The notes under the pieces are model-generated. The model ran no database searches, was not told where the DNA came from, and worked only from the letters and a program-made list of their open reading frames with translations. A stretch of 64,000 nucleotides of DNA from Crocodylus rhombifer (lineage: Eukaryota; Chordata; Crocodylia; Crocodylidae). Position 1 is the stretch's first letter. Each line of letters opens with the position of its first letter. A program made the translations under genes and the position numbers. Shown one piece after another: positions 1 to 11,960 of the stretch. The stretch is taken from positions 390,959 through 454,958 of the forward strand of contig JAVSML010024618.1 of assembly GCA_038503035.1 (NCBI GenBank), read 5' to 3'.

Positions 1-490
1 AAACACATTTGATTTAGAATGATGGCTGCAGGCAGCCTCATACATCCTGGATTTTAGAATATAATACATAATAACATTAGAATATAACACATAATACATT
101 GATTATATATCAAAAGCCTGCAAGCCCCATCTGAAACCCATGGCATTGGGGCACTTCACTTGCATACCATGTCACAAAATAAAACCTCTCAACACCACTT
201 ATTTAAATGCCCAACAAAAAAAAACAAAGCCGCCTAATTTCACCCTTAAAACCACTAGACTCAGAATCTGGCATCCAGCAAGAGGCAGCCCACTATCAAG
301 AGAGTTAAGACACCTCAGAGGAAAGTCTTGCAATCTATGCTTGTAAGCTGAACCCCAGGACCCTCAATTCATTCGACATTATTAAACCAAGAGATTGTTC
401 CCTCTGATACCTTCAGGTCTCTGGATCATTCAGAATTTCTACCATTTGAACTTTAAATGAAAGCAAAAGCAATTAATGCTACACTGAATG
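1..490. other. Intronic DNA, nothing recognised
   Basis: AT-rich sequence with no open frame of interest and no repeat that I recognise. By position it belongs to SYN2 intron 1. Confidence 0.5.
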
Positions 491-494
491 TGAA

Positions 495-1390
495 CATAGA
501 ACCATAGAAAATTAGGGCTGAAAGATACCTCAGGAGGTCATCTAAACCAACCTCCTGCTCAAAGCAGAAGCATACCTAACTAGATCATTCCAGACAGGGC
601 TTTGTCAAGTCAGGCCTTAGAAACCTCCAGAGATGAAGATTCTACCACCTCTCTGGGTAACCCATTCCAGTACTTCACCACCCTCCTAGTGAGGAGGTTT
701 TTTCCTTAATATCCAACCTAAACCTCCCTTGCTGCAACTTGAGACCATTGCTCCTTATTCTGTCATTTGTCACCACTGAGAACAGTCTAGCTCCATCCTC
801 TCTGGAATCACACTTCAGGTAGTTAAAGGCTCCTATCAAATCCCATCTCAGTCTTCTCTTCCACAGACTATACAAGCCCAGCTACCTCTCACCTCAAAAG
901 TCATGTGCCCCAGCCCCTGAACCATTTTTGTTGACCTCTGTTGGACTCTCTCTAACTTGTCCACATCCTTTCTGTAGTGGGACCCCCAAAACTGGACACA
1001 GTTGCACTGTACTCCAGGTGCAGCCTCACCAGTGCAGAATAGAGTGGAGGGGAAGTACTTCCCCTCAATCTGCAGGCAATGCTCCATCCAGTATGCTGTT
1101 GGCCTTCTTGGCAACAAGGGCACATTGATGACTTATATCCAGTTTACTGGTCACTGTAACCCCCCAGGTCCAGAACTGCTGCTTAGCCAGTTGGTCCTAA
1201 GTATATAGCAGTGCACAGGGGTCTTCCATCCTAAGTGTGCAGGACTTTGCACTTGTCCTTGCTGAACTTCATGAGATTTCTTTTGGCTCAATCCTCCAAT
1301 TCATTTAGGTCGCTCCGAATCCTAGCCCTACCCTCCAGCATATCTACTACTCCCCTCTCTCTTGCTGGGTGTCACCTGCAAACTCGTCTA
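495..1390 (-). mobile_element. CR1 LINE, 3' part of ORF2 (decayed)
   Basis: Read on the minus strand, this is the C-terminal end of a CR1 reverse-transcriptase ORF and its 3' end. The 3' end lies near 495, where the plus strand shows the CR1 tail words catagaaccatagaa. Translated pieces include CVQFWGSHYRKDVDKLERVQ and RFRLDIKEK, which match the region downstream of the RT domain in the better copy at 13921-15942. The frame is broken between about 875 and 848 and by stops, so it is a dead, 5'-truncated copy. The part beyond 1130 is more diverged. Confidence 0.8.
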
Positions 1391-1394
1391 TCCT

Positions 1395-1465
1395 GCCTAG
1401 TGCAGGATAGATTGGACGCAATGATCTTGCGAGGTTACTTCCAGTCTATTACAGTCTATGAATCT
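1395..1465 (+). mobile_element. CR1 3' tail fragment
   Basis: A short plus-strand CR1 3' end: ggacgcaatgatcttgcgag followed by ttccagtctatta and two copies of a tctatgaa-type tail word. It abuts the minus-strand CR1 at 495-1390 head to head, so the two are separate insertions or one rearranged copy. Confidence 0.6.
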
Positions 1466-2204
1466 ACTATGAACCTGTGTATTCTGATAGCTTCTCCTTT
1501 GGGCTATAAAGGCAGCAAAGCCAAAATACATACTTCTGGTTATGATGAAAGCACCTAAGGTCTGAATTTGTCCATATATATGTTTCTCTATTATGTTCAT
1601 GCTATTATTATCTAAACTGGTTAATTTGCTTCAGTTCACAAACATTTTATTTGTACAAAATCATTTACTAGAGAAAAAAATATCAGAGAAGTATTTCCAT
1701 GAAAGAAAACAAATGAAATGTAATTAATAATAAAATGAATTAAATTTGCAAAACATATCTGCAATTATACTTCTGCTCCAGGAAAAAAATGATAATGCAT
1801 ATAATAATTCATTTTATGTTCATCTGGAAGTTTACCAACAGTTGCACTTGTTGCATTCTGAAGGAAGAATTTTTATTTTAGTGCTAGTAAAGTTTATTTC
1901 TTTCTCATTCAGAATTACTGATGTCTTCCTTGGGCTATGACAGCAGTGAAACCACTTCCATAACCCATGTCAAATTTGTAAATGACACAACAATTATCAA
2001 GCTGATGTAGTTTGAGAAACAGTTATACTCACTGGAAGTACCAGTTTCAAAAGTACAACATAGCCTATTGAAAATGTCAATGAAATTAACATATTTATGA
2101 CATAATGCAAGTGCCAGAGTTTGGAGTATTTGAGGATACGTGTTCGCTGTATCTGCATACAAGTGCTGGATAACCAAAGGGCTCCACTGCCAGGCTTTCC
2201 TTAT
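1466..2204. other. Intronic DNA, nothing recognised
   Basis: AT-rich, with no coding potential and no repeat family that I can name. Confidence 0.4.
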
Positions 2205-2872
2205 GTCAGAGTTGTCAAAAATCATGCAGCCCCATGGGCCAGTTAAGGATCTCTGGCCTAGCCTGAGGATCGGATTGGGCCATGCTAGGGCCAGTCTAGC
2301 AGGGTGTCATATGCAGCACATTTCCCATGCTGGCCCCATGTCACAGACCTTACTGGCCCCACGTCCAGACCTTATGCACTGGCCCCACATCCAGACCTTA
2401 CTCTGTCTCCAGTGTGCAAACTGTCCACAGACCTCAGGCCAACACAGGACACACACTGCGGGCAGTGCTTCAGGGCCATTCTGAATTGGGCCCCAGGCAG
2501 CCTGTGCATGTCAGAATCAGCATGCAGGTCTGGCCCAAAGGGGTGCAGCATGTAGTGCATGCCCCATGCTGGTCCCCTATGCCATAAAGAGCCTCCACAG
2601 TGCCGGGTCCAGCCCACACACTGCAGACATGGGGCACAAGCCCCAGACTGGCTGTATGTGCTGGCTCCGATCCAAACTAGTGCCAGAGCCAGTGTGCAGG
2701 TTCAGTCTGGTACAGGCACCACATGCAGTACATGCCCTAGAGTGACCCTCTATTGCATTCAGTGCCTGTGGTGCCAGGCTTACCCCAAGCGCCAGACCAC
2801 ATGTAGTTTGTGGGGCCAAATTATAATGAATCCACAGGCCGGAACGAACCCACAGACATTTCTGCCTTAAGT
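2205..2872. mobile_element. Probable non-autonomous hAT element
   Basis: The left part (agttgtcaaaaatcatgcag, then ccatgggccag) resembles the terminal region of hAT/Charlie-type elements. The interior is a degenerate array of ctggcccca- and cacatccagacctta-like modules, best seen at 2320-2405. The right terminus and a target duplication were not found, so edges are approximate. No transposase frame is present. Confidence 0.4.
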
Positions 2873-4500
2873 TATTTTATACCTCTTAGATTTAGCTTTT
2901 TCAAACCTGCACAGTTCTGTCACAAATAAAAAAAATAACAAATTTTAAATATTGTATAAAACAAAAATAATACAAATCCATTGTATTAAAAATATGGTGA
3001 CCAAATAAAAAAAATGTACCAAAACCTGGAATACAAAAGGTAATATACTGAAGAACATGGTGGCTGACTTATGACATGATTATTTATAAGTGCAGAAGTC
3101 AGCAACAGATGGTATGCTCTACTTCATTTTGCACTAAATAGTAAAAGAAAGAAACATCTGGATGGAAAGAAAGTCATATTAGGAGATCCTGAATATTTTC
3201 ATTATTTTTATCTGGAAAAAAAAATACTGAAATTACTGCACTATAAGACAATGGATCTCTACTTGCACACCCTGTGCTCACTCACCTGAAACTACTTCCA
3301 CAGTTCACAGGGTCAGAGCAGCCTCTGCGCTTGTGTATAGGGGCACATAATGTCAATCATATAAGATCACACAACACAGTCACCATTCTTAGAAAAGTAA
3401 ACAGTAATAAGCTCTTTCACGACAAGCTTCTATAAAGAGAAGGCATTGTTCATAGATGGATCCAAAAAAAGAGATTCTTGTTGAATATTGCAGTTACATT
3501 CATAAATACAGGACAATAATCATCCTATGCCAGCATTTATATCGCAGTACACAAGACCTGTACACTGCAGTAAGAAGATACTAGAAAAACGCCAAGGGTC
3601 AGACATATACAAAGCTGTATCCACAAAACATGCAGTTCTGAAAACAGATGGAGCAGCTTCAAGTGCAAAATTAGAAAAAAGAAACGCTATGCAAACAGGA
3701 TGTGTGAAAATGGAAAGTAGATGCTCTGTTTTCTACAACTTCATCCACACTGCATATGTGCAACAAAATCTTTGGTCAGGAGAACTGCGGTATTCGGTGA
3801 CTCGATCTCCACATGCAAAAATAATCTAATTCCCAAGTCTTGTATTTAAAAGTTACCACATCTAAGTTAAAATCCTCCAACTGTGTAGGCAGCTGCTAGT
3901 ACACGAAACCATAAACACAATACTGTGTACCTATGCACAAATACAGGCCAGACTAAAACCAGGCAGTCAGCAAAGAAGTGAAGTAAAAAATCATTTCTTA
4001 ATGCAAATCTACGCTATTACAGAAGTGAAAGACTTTGGCTTAATACCATTAAATTGTCCTAACAAATGTATAATACTTCTAGAAATGAAAGACATAAGAA
4101 ACACTAAATCATTGGGTCCAATTCCTTGGCAGTGCAGTTTTGTTCCTTATCTAGTCAATATACTTGATCACTTCATTTATGATTCCAAAAGGTTTTGCCA
4201 AGAACAAAATTAGAAGCTTTCATTCATGGAATAAAGCCTTCTATTATCAAGCAGAACAAACAACATTTTTTTTTTTTTATATATAGCATAGCAGCTATAT
4301 TACAATGAACCTTGTAACTTCAAGTGTCCAAAAGAATGGCTCAACACAGTAAAAGAACTAAATATAACGAAGATTTGATTTTCTTTTAAAAACACACCTT
4401 ACCTTTTAATTACAAAGGAAAGGATAAAACAAAACTTTTTATGGCAGCACAAAAGTCAAGCAGACATCCATACCCCTTGTCATGCCACAAACGTCTAAAA
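2873..4500. other. Intronic DNA, nothing recognised
   Basis: AT-rich sequence without a convincing exon or repeat. Open frames here (for example 3527-3829) have no recognisable similarity and no splice context. Confidence 0.4.
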
Positions 4501-4522
4501 TTTGTGGGTGCAATGAAGCAGG

Positions 4523-5430
4523 TTTCTGCAGCTTTAATGTAGCAGAAGTATGTTCGCTTTTTGGTGGGTGAGCGTGGACAGCCTGTTCCTGCATGCTCCA
4601 AGATTTTCCACACAGGATTGGCCCCCTGCAGCCCTGGAAGTGCCTGCCTGACTTTCCCAGGGCACACCTCTATAAGCAGGAATCCCAGCTTTCTTCAGTT
4701 ACAGAGACACACTTTGGAGAGTTCCCAAGATGCATCTCTCTAAGTGGGGAAAGCTGGGAAACTTCTCAGATGCATCTCTAAGCAGGGAACACGCTGCCTG
4801 TTGTCTCTTAGGATTCAGCCCCTGCCTCACACAGGATAAGGGTGAGGTGTGTTTTGTACAATGTAGCAGATGCATTTCATTTCATTTGGTGATGTTTGTT
4901 TCTCTGTAGTGCTAGTTTCTGTAGCAGCACATTTAATATCTGTCCAGTACACAATAGTGTTAAAGGGGGCACAGTCTCTTAGTCCCGAGGCTCCCACAAA
5001 AGGAAGAGAGAAAGAGTAGGGTGAACTGTCATTGAGCACAGATCCAGGCAAGAGTAGCCCGCCCACTCACTGGCTACCCACCTCCTTGGGACCAGGCTGT
5101 CAATAAGTGGTCCCAATCCTGTACTGACTGACAGCCTGGTCTCAGCTGGGCTGCAACTGTCTGTGAGTGAGGGTACCTGAGCTGGAAACAAGCTGACAAT
5201 AAGCCTAGTCCTGGCTGAGTTGCAGCTGTGCTGCCCACATTCTGCAAGAGGGCAGCAGGCTGTCAGTGAGCATGAATGGGTTCCCCTGCCCCAACAGGGA
5301 GACATAGGGAGAAGCAAATCTGCTAAGCTGGGCAACTTCCTTTGGGGTGACTTTACAGCACTCCAACCATGGGGCTCTGCATACCTGTCTGAGCCTGGCT
5401 ACAATTTTGCTGCATTTATAGCGCAGCAAA
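4523..5430. mobile_element. MITE candidate with hairpin-forming ends
   Basis: The left end (4523-4552, TTTCTGCAGC then TTTAATGTAGCAGAAG) and the reverse complement of the right end (5430-5402, TTTGCTGCGC then TATAAATGCAGCAAAA) align well. Each end is itself a small hairpin of the form TTTGCTGC..GCAGCAAA. The interior has degenerate repeats of a gctgtcaataag-like word at 5095-5255. No transposase frame and no clear target duplication were seen. Confidence 0.4.
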
Positions 5431-6075
5431 TGCGTGTCTGTCCATGGCTGTAATGGCAATCATTTTTTTAAAAATCACAAGCATGCGTGTGTGTGTGTGT
5501 GCACATGTACACCCATACCCACACATCTCCCTGGTTGCAAATAAAAGCTTGATTTGTGAACATTTGAATGGTCAACCAGAAGAGAAAGAAAAAAGCCAAA
5601 GTGGATCCATATTTAAAAACAGCTTGGAACCGCCTATCCTGGAACAATCCTGCTTTATAACTGGGATGAACAGGTGGGTCAAGACTATTTCCTGTTCATT
5701 TATTTTCTTTAGTCATGAAGTAAATCAAAATAAAAACATAGGACGTTTTGTCCCAGTTTTTAGGATGTTTAAATATGTCTTTTGCTAAAATAAGTTATAG
5801 TATTTCTAGTCCAATCTTTTCATGCAGACACTTGCCTATTTTTCAGACAACAGGTAATTTTCCAATACCATTGTTCTGGATATATTTTATGATAAACACT
5901 GAACATACGTTCACTTGACTTTGCTTCACCATGGTCTTCCTTCATTATAGTTAATCCTCATCTGATTGGACTATTTGCTCTTATCAACAGAATCAAATTC
6001 AACCTGATATAACAGTATAATAAAATAATAGTATAGTATAGTATTAAGTATTTTATGATAAGTTTCAGTCTTACA
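5431..6075. other. Intronic DNA with a short (TG)n run
   Basis: Unique-looking AT-rich sequence. A short TG-dinucleotide run lies at about 5484-5501. Nothing else was recognised. Confidence 0.5.
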
Positions 6076-6077
6076 AA

Positions 6078-6180
6078 ACACAGAATTATAGGGTTGGACA
6101 GGACATCAAGGGTCACTTGGTCCAATTACCAGCTTTCACTACACTATTACAACTTTTTAAAATGTCTATTATAGCCCTGA
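6078..6180 (-). mobile_element. CR1 3' end fragment
   Basis: The plus strand reads acagaattatagggttggac followed by aggacatcaagggtcacttggtcc. This is the reverse complement of a CR1 3' terminus. Only about 100 bp is present. Confidence 0.65.
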
Positions 6181-7480
6181 AACACTGAGTTTTTCCTTTT
6201 TAGTCTCATCCCCCCCCCCATATTACACATATGGAGCTGTTGGTAAAGCCAGCTATAAATAGGAAGCGCATTATGTTTTTCTAATGACCAATATTTTTAA
6301 ATGTGTTTTATATACAGATGTATGCAGCATTCATATCAAAATGCTCCTTTTGCACCTGAAAAGGATTAAATAATGTTTGCAAACTTTTTTCTTTTTAACT
6401 GTAGGCAGCAAACTGGGCATTTACCTCATGCATTTACTATACCGCAAGGTGAATGGACACACACAAATATAACAATATGAATCCTGAACAAGATATTTGT
6501 TTGTATTTTTTTTTCTTAAAAATGGTGCAGAAAATGTAAGTAAAATATTCTTTCCTGTATTGTGTTATACAAGAAGGATATGGTTCTTTTTTAGACAGCA
6601 TCAGAAAGAAAGATACAAATTAAGGCTGTTTCAGTTGGTCTACCAGCTGTAGTGAGTAATCAGTCAATTCAGTATATGCCTACAGACATTACTACTGATC
6701 CGCTGTTAAGAAATCCAGAGCAAAATGTCATGTTACAGGAATATTCAAGTTAATTTAAGTCAGGCTAACTCATTTAACTCATGCTGACAAAAAAAATCCA
6801 CACTTGTTGCTACAGACGAAAAAGATTATTTTTGTATAAAATGACACTGGTTCTGTTGAAAAATGCTATGAAAACGTATAAATGAATTCTCAAAGTAGTG
6901 TAAATTAGAACAGAACCAACATTTTGGAACAATAATGGAAATGAACAAATTGACTAAGATAAAGGGACAGAAAAATAAACTGAAGTCTGTTCTAATTAGC
7001 TCTACTCTATGATTAATCTGAGATGTTACTCGTGTCTGAAAAGCAGTTGAGAAAGCAAGCAATTTAAAACGGTTACAAAATGAAAAGAGAACAATTCCTC
7101 TCAACCTATACCATCACACTGCATCTTTGGAAAAAGAGGGAGATGTATGATTTTTGTTTTTAAGAGAAGATATTTTTCCCCTTTCCAGAATCCCAAATCA
7201 GAGCCTGTAGGTTTCATTTTCAATCTATTAACCTTGCCCATTCTGTTCCCTGCATATCAACCCCTTTGCATTTTTAAAGATAAACAGTGACAGAACATAT
7301 GTCCATGGTTGCACAGCAGCATGCTTCACTAGGAAAACCTCTGAATGTCATCCAAAGGTTTTTTCAAATAATTCTAATGCCAGAGGAGGAGCTGGATTTG
7401 GAAGCAGCAGAACTGAGTGCCATAGCTAAGGAAATTCTGGGGAAGAAGGGGTCCACTCCCCATCCACTTCTGGATCTGCT
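6181..7480. other. Intronic DNA, nothing recognised
   Basis: Mostly AT-rich. The segment 7287-7460 is open and would encode an acidic, Glu/Leu-rich stretch (about 7380-7450) just before the G/C homopolymer. I cannot assign it; it may be the 5' flank of the hAT element that follows. Confidence 0.35.
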
Positions 7481-7512
7481 GGGGGGGGGGGGGCCCCGCC
7501 CCCCCCCCCCCC
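7481..7512. repeat. Poly-G/poly-C inverted repeat
   Basis: A run of 13 G is followed by CCCCG and then 14 C, flanked by CTG and CAG. It is almost perfectly self-complementary. Such tracts are unstable and error-prone to sequence, so the exact length is uncertain. Confidence 0.8.
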
Positions 7513-7725
7513 AGCTCAATGACTGGTATCTTCTGGGTCTGGGGGGTCAGCCAGGGTCCCCCCCGCAGTCAATCACAGCACACTCCCTGAAGTACTTCTG
7601 GTCCACTTCCGGGTTCGCTGCCAAGCACACGGGGGGCCCCTCGCACACCTGTGGGACACTCCATGCACCCCAGCATCACAGCACTGAGGATCCCCAACCT
7701 CAACCCAGAAGCGGGAAGTAGTGTA

Positions 7726-9658
7726 GTGTGGGATCATTTTGAGGTGGCATATGATCCCAAGTTTGCTATCTGCCAGCACTCCCAAAGGCAGATCAGCTGG
7801 GGTAAGGAGGTGAAATATTTCACCACCTCGGGGATACTGCTGCATCTCAGGAGGTAGAACCCCCTTGCCCCTCTTCATCCTCAACCTGACACCAGTGGGA
7901 ACATGCCCAAAGGGAAGTCTCCCACTCAGCAGCCCCCATCCCCCCAAAGCAGAGGCAGGCCAACCTGGAGCAGTGAGGGAAAGCCACAGACAAAGCAGGG
8001 TGCATTCCTAAGGCGAGCAAGATCATCCAGAGCACTGGGGAGATGCTTGCTCTGGATAGCCACCCCTTCTCCTTAGTTGAGGGGCCAGGGTTCAGGCAGC
8101 TTATGGCGCTCGTGGCCCCATCTTACCCAGTGCCCACATGCACCACCTTTAGCAGAATGGTGGTGCCCTCCCTGTATGAAGCATGCAGGGAGTACTTGAG
8201 GGAGAAGCTGAGCAAAGTAGGACTGCAGGTAGCTCTGCGCTTCACCTCCGACATCTGGAGCAGCTGGGATGGGGATCACACCTACCTCTCTCTCGCAGGG
8301 CACTGGTGCAATCAGTTAGGCCATTGGTGGGCTCTCCTCCAAGCCAAGGTGCTGGATGAGTCCCACATGGCAAGGGAAATCATGGTGGCCATGAACCACA
8401 TGGTACAAGGGTGGTGCATTGAGCAGGCTCACCCATGGGTTCATGGTCACTAACAACAGGGCCAATATGGTCAAGGCCATTCATGAAGCCAATTTCCTTG
8501 GCTTCTGCTGCGTGGCACACAGCTTGCACCTAAGTCAGGGAGGGGGACATGGCTGTCCATCACTACCGCCCAGCTAATTTCAAAATGAAGGAAGGTGGCA
8601 GGCTAATTCCACCGAAGCATCAAGGGGTGCAAGTTGCGGCGGGACAAACAGGCAGAGAAAGGCATCCTGCAGCACAAAATCATGCAAGATGTGGACATCC
8701 AGTGGAACTCCACATACCTGATGCTGGAAAGGCTGGTGGAGCAACAGAAGGCCATCCATGAGATGGCCTTGCTTGGGGAAATTGGGATTAGCAGTCCTCT
8801 TAACAGAGCTGAGTGGGGTACCATCTCCCAGATCTTGGTGGTCCTCAAGTCCTTCCTCGAGGCCACCAAGACCCTGAATGGTGATGATGCCCTCCTTAGC
8901 CAGGTGATCCCCATAGTGAAAGAACTTGAGAACAAACTGGAAAAGTTCCAGGGGATCAATGTTCCTAGCTGGGGCAAGCCACTGTCACCAGACATTCAGG
9001 CACTGGTAAGGCGGGTGAAGGAAGACATCAGGAGACAGCTGGATCCTTTGTGGTCAAGTACAGTCCACATGCTGGCAGGCATGTGCAACCCAAGGGTGAA
9101 GGGGAGCATGGGTTCTGACAGCACCAAAACCTTCGATCACTAGACATAGGTGCTGGTCAAGAGAGTCAGGGAAGCAGAAGGGGAGAGGTGAGGGGATTTG
9201 GAAGAGGGGGATCCACTTTCCCGTGCCAGCATTCCCAGCACCAGTATCGGTACTGGCACCAGCCCCAGACAGTATTCTTCACAGCAGCTGCTGCCAATGT
9301 GAGCCAAGGGCATGCCTTCAATGCTGGGGTCCATACCCACCAGACACCAACCTCAGACAGGTAGCACTGAAGCTTCAGTGGCTACCTATCTTGCTGAGAA
9401 TGTGGGGCTGCTGGACTGTGACCCCTTGACCTACTGGGCAATCTGCAGCCAGATGTGGCCAGATCTGTCCATGGTTGCCTGGCAACACCTGTACTGTCCA
9501 CTAACCAGTGTTCTGAGCAAGACGGTGTTCAGCATTGCTGGGGATATTGCGACACCCCACCACACCTGCTTGGATCCTGGTAGGGTGCAGCAGCTCATGT
9601 TCTTGAAGGTGAACTTCCTACTGCTGGGGTTCCCCAAGCTCCACCTGCAGATGGACTG
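7726..9658 (+). pseudogene. hAT transposase with BED finger (decayed)
   Basis: Remnant of a ZBED-like hAT transposase in several frames. 7726-7857 encodes a BED-type zinc finger (WDHF, then FAICQHS, ending LHLRR); the second Cys of the CxxC pair is Ser. 8043-8453 encodes the start of the catalytic region with HPFSLVE and TSDIWSS, where the first catalytic Asp is kept. About 8445-8535 reads VTNNRANMVKA..CCVAHSLHL; the usual second Asp of TDN is Asn. 8634-9143 contains DVDIQWNSTYLMLERLVEQ. 9420-9650 is the hATC dimerisation domain (DPLTYW, then SVLSKTVFSIAGD, where families usually have SERVFS). At least three frame changes and lost catalytic residues make it inactive. Termini were not found. 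Confidence 0.85.
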
Positions 9659-9692
9659 AGTCCGATCCTCCTCGTGCCATCTGCAGTGGAGT

Positions 9693-9830
9693 TAGCTTAG
9701 CTGCCTGGGGTGCCAACTTTTGGGTTGAAAAACCCTTTATCAGGCTGAGGAAGCACCTGCAGTTGGTTTGTGTGCCGTTCCTGGATGAAAGGGATAGTAA
9801 AGAAGCCAGAGGCTGCCCTGGTATGCAGTA
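9693..9830 (-). repeat. Left arm of a large inverted repeat
   Basis: The reverse complement of this arm matches 10060-10183 along its length, sharing gcctctg(g)cttctttacta, tccatccagga and aggtgcttcctcagcctgat. The spacer is about 230 bp. The right arm is part of a repeat family also seen at 20975 and 36085. Confidence 0.7.
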
Positions 9831-10059
9831 CAGGCAAGAAAGCCAGTGAAAATGGAAATGAAGGCATGAGAGGGTGAAGGATAGGCTGGGGTGGAGAGAA
9901 GCGAGATGTAGCAGTGCAAGTAAAAGTGCACAGGTACCTGGGGAGTCAGATGTCCAGCAGGTTGGAGTGTGTCAGAATTCCACTGTCTACATTGAGTCCA
10001 TGAGTTTCTGTAAGTAGGAGGCTGATGAAGTGAAGTTCATAGCCCCAGCTGTGAAAAGT

Positions 10060-10860
10060 GGTTGCCAGGCCAGCCTCTGCTTTCTTTACTATTCCTTCCA
10101 TCCAGGACCAGGAGACACACAGACCAAATACAGGTGCTTCCTCAGCCTGACAAAGGGTTTTTCACCCCCAAAGCTTCCTAAGATACCATATTTTCGCACA
10201 TATAGCCCACACACTGATATAACCCACACCAATGCATAACCCGCAGAAAACTGTATTTTCGTAAAATAGTCCATGTATAGACCACACCCATGTATTCCCC
10301 GCACCTGATAGTGCGGGCTCTGCTGGGCATGGCCGCCAGAGTTAATTGGTGCTAATTGCTTGTTTGGGGGGGGGGGGGAGATGAGGAGCTGCGAGCCCCA
10401 CTCCCCACCACCATCGCCAGCCAATGCTAATTGCTGCAGGGGAGGAGAGGGATGAGGAGCTGCGAGCGCCACTCCCCACTGCCACCGCCAGCCGCGCTCA
10501 AGCGCAGGCTCTGCTAGGCACGGCTGCCGGAGCCAGAGCCGCTAAAAGTGGTGCAGGGGAGGGGAGGGATGAGGAGCTGTGAGCTGGGGGGAGGCAGCCC
10601 TGCTCCCTGCTGCCACTGCCAGCCACACTAAATCCTTCCGGGGCTCGCCACCACCATGACATCAGCCCACAGCCAGGGATGGGCTATGCTGTTCTAAAGA
10701 CTCTGCATAGCCTGCACCCTTGTATAGCCCAAACCCATCCATCAAGTTTGTAAAAATGTGTATAGCCCACAGACTATATGCATGAAAATACGGTATATTT
10801 CTCTAACTATTCAGTTGGCCTACTGAAAGACACCAGATTGTCTTACCTGCTGTCATTTAA
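10060..10860 (+). repeat. SINE-like dispersed repeat, split by a MITE
   Basis: The left piece (to 10183, ending ccccaaagcttcctaaga) and the right piece (from 10796, tttctctaactattcagttg) together match the uninterrupted copy at 20975-21115, which reads cccaaaagcttgcaaagaac and then actatttagttggtctaata. The 10186-10793 element lies exactly between them. I do not know the family name. Confidence 0.7.
10186..10793. mobile_element. TA-flanked MITE (608 bp)
   Basis: Terminal inverted repeats begin CCATATTTTCGCACATATAG on the left; the right end read in reverse complement begins CCGTATTTTCATGCATATAG. Both are flanked by TA (10184-10185 and 10794-10795), as expected for a TA target duplication of Tc1/mariner-like or similar cut-and-paste elements. 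Subterminal copies of a tatagccca word recur inside both ends. The centre is GC-rich, with a degenerate duplication of agctgcgagc and gaggggagggatgagg at 10380-10590. No coding frame. Confidence 0.75.
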
Positions 10861-11034
10861 AGTGGTGGGCTGAGCTGATGCTGTAGGGGAGGAGGCCTCA
10901 TTGGAGGTCCCAGAACCCCCCTGCACTTATCTCCTTGAAGTTGGCAGGCTTCATGGCCGTAGCAGGGCCTAGCAGGCCTGCAGTTCCCCATCCCCACCCC
11001 CCGTGACCCAACACAGACACAATCGCACAATCAC

Positions 11035-11960
11035 CCATGTCAACTGTGCTCATCAAAAGATAGCTGACTTTGAGAAGACTTAAGTAAAAAGGCAGTGAAC
11101 ACTTCAGCCTTCTCCACATCATCAATGATTAGCGTCCTGTCCCCATTCAGCCAGGGACCTATATTTTCATTGGTCTTCTTCTCATTTCAAATGAAATTAT
11201 AGATTGCTTTTCCTTGTCTTATATGTTCTCTACCAGCTGTATTTACATTTATGTTTTGACCTTCCTGGTGTACTATACTCCTATCCTTGGTAACATAGCC
11301 AAGTTTCTAGTGTTTGTGAGGTTGTTTCAAGTCACCAAACAGCTCACTTTTTAGTCAAGCCAGTCACTTCCTATTCCTCTTTTACATCATGATAGCATGT
11401 TCTTATGCCCTTGATGTGGTCTCTTTAAATGTACAACCAGCTGCCCTAGACTCCTTTTTCCCTTAGATTTGCCTCCCCTTGGATTCCGCCCACCAGTTGC
11501 TAATTTGCAAATGGCTGCTTTTCTTAAGCCTAATGCTTTTATTCTGCTGCTCTCCTTTCATAGTTTCCTTTGGATCATGAATCTGTCATTTCATGATCAC
11601 TGTCACCCCAAATGCCTTCCACTTTCAGATTCTCAACCAATTTCATCCAAATAGTAAACAACAAATTGAAAACTGTTTCCCTCCTAGTTACTAAACCATC
11701 TGTACCAAAATGCTGTCCCCAACACAATGCAAAAATTTGCTCAACTGTCTGTGCACTGCTGTGTTCCTTCCCAGCAGATATCGAAGTAATTAAAGTCTAG
11801 CACAAGCACTAGATCTTGTTATTTACATACTTTGGTTAGTTTTTAAAAAGCCTCCTCTTCCTGATTTAGTTTATATTAGACACACACCAGGACCCTTTAC
11901 CTGAACCCAGAGAACTCCAGCAGGTCTACCTCCTATCTCTCCTTAGAAAGAAACTAAGTA
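11035..11960 (-). mobile_element. Old CR1 LINE, endonuclease and linker region
   Basis: The minus strand matches the CR1 ORF2 endonuclease and endonuclease-RT linker. Landmarks on the plus strand are gaacacttcagccttctcca, attctgctgctctcctttca, catgatcactgtcacc, and tgtctgtgcactgctgtgtt followed by cccagcagatatcg. It is much more diverged than the CR1 copies at 14 kb or 57 kb, with many indels. Confidence 0.7.
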
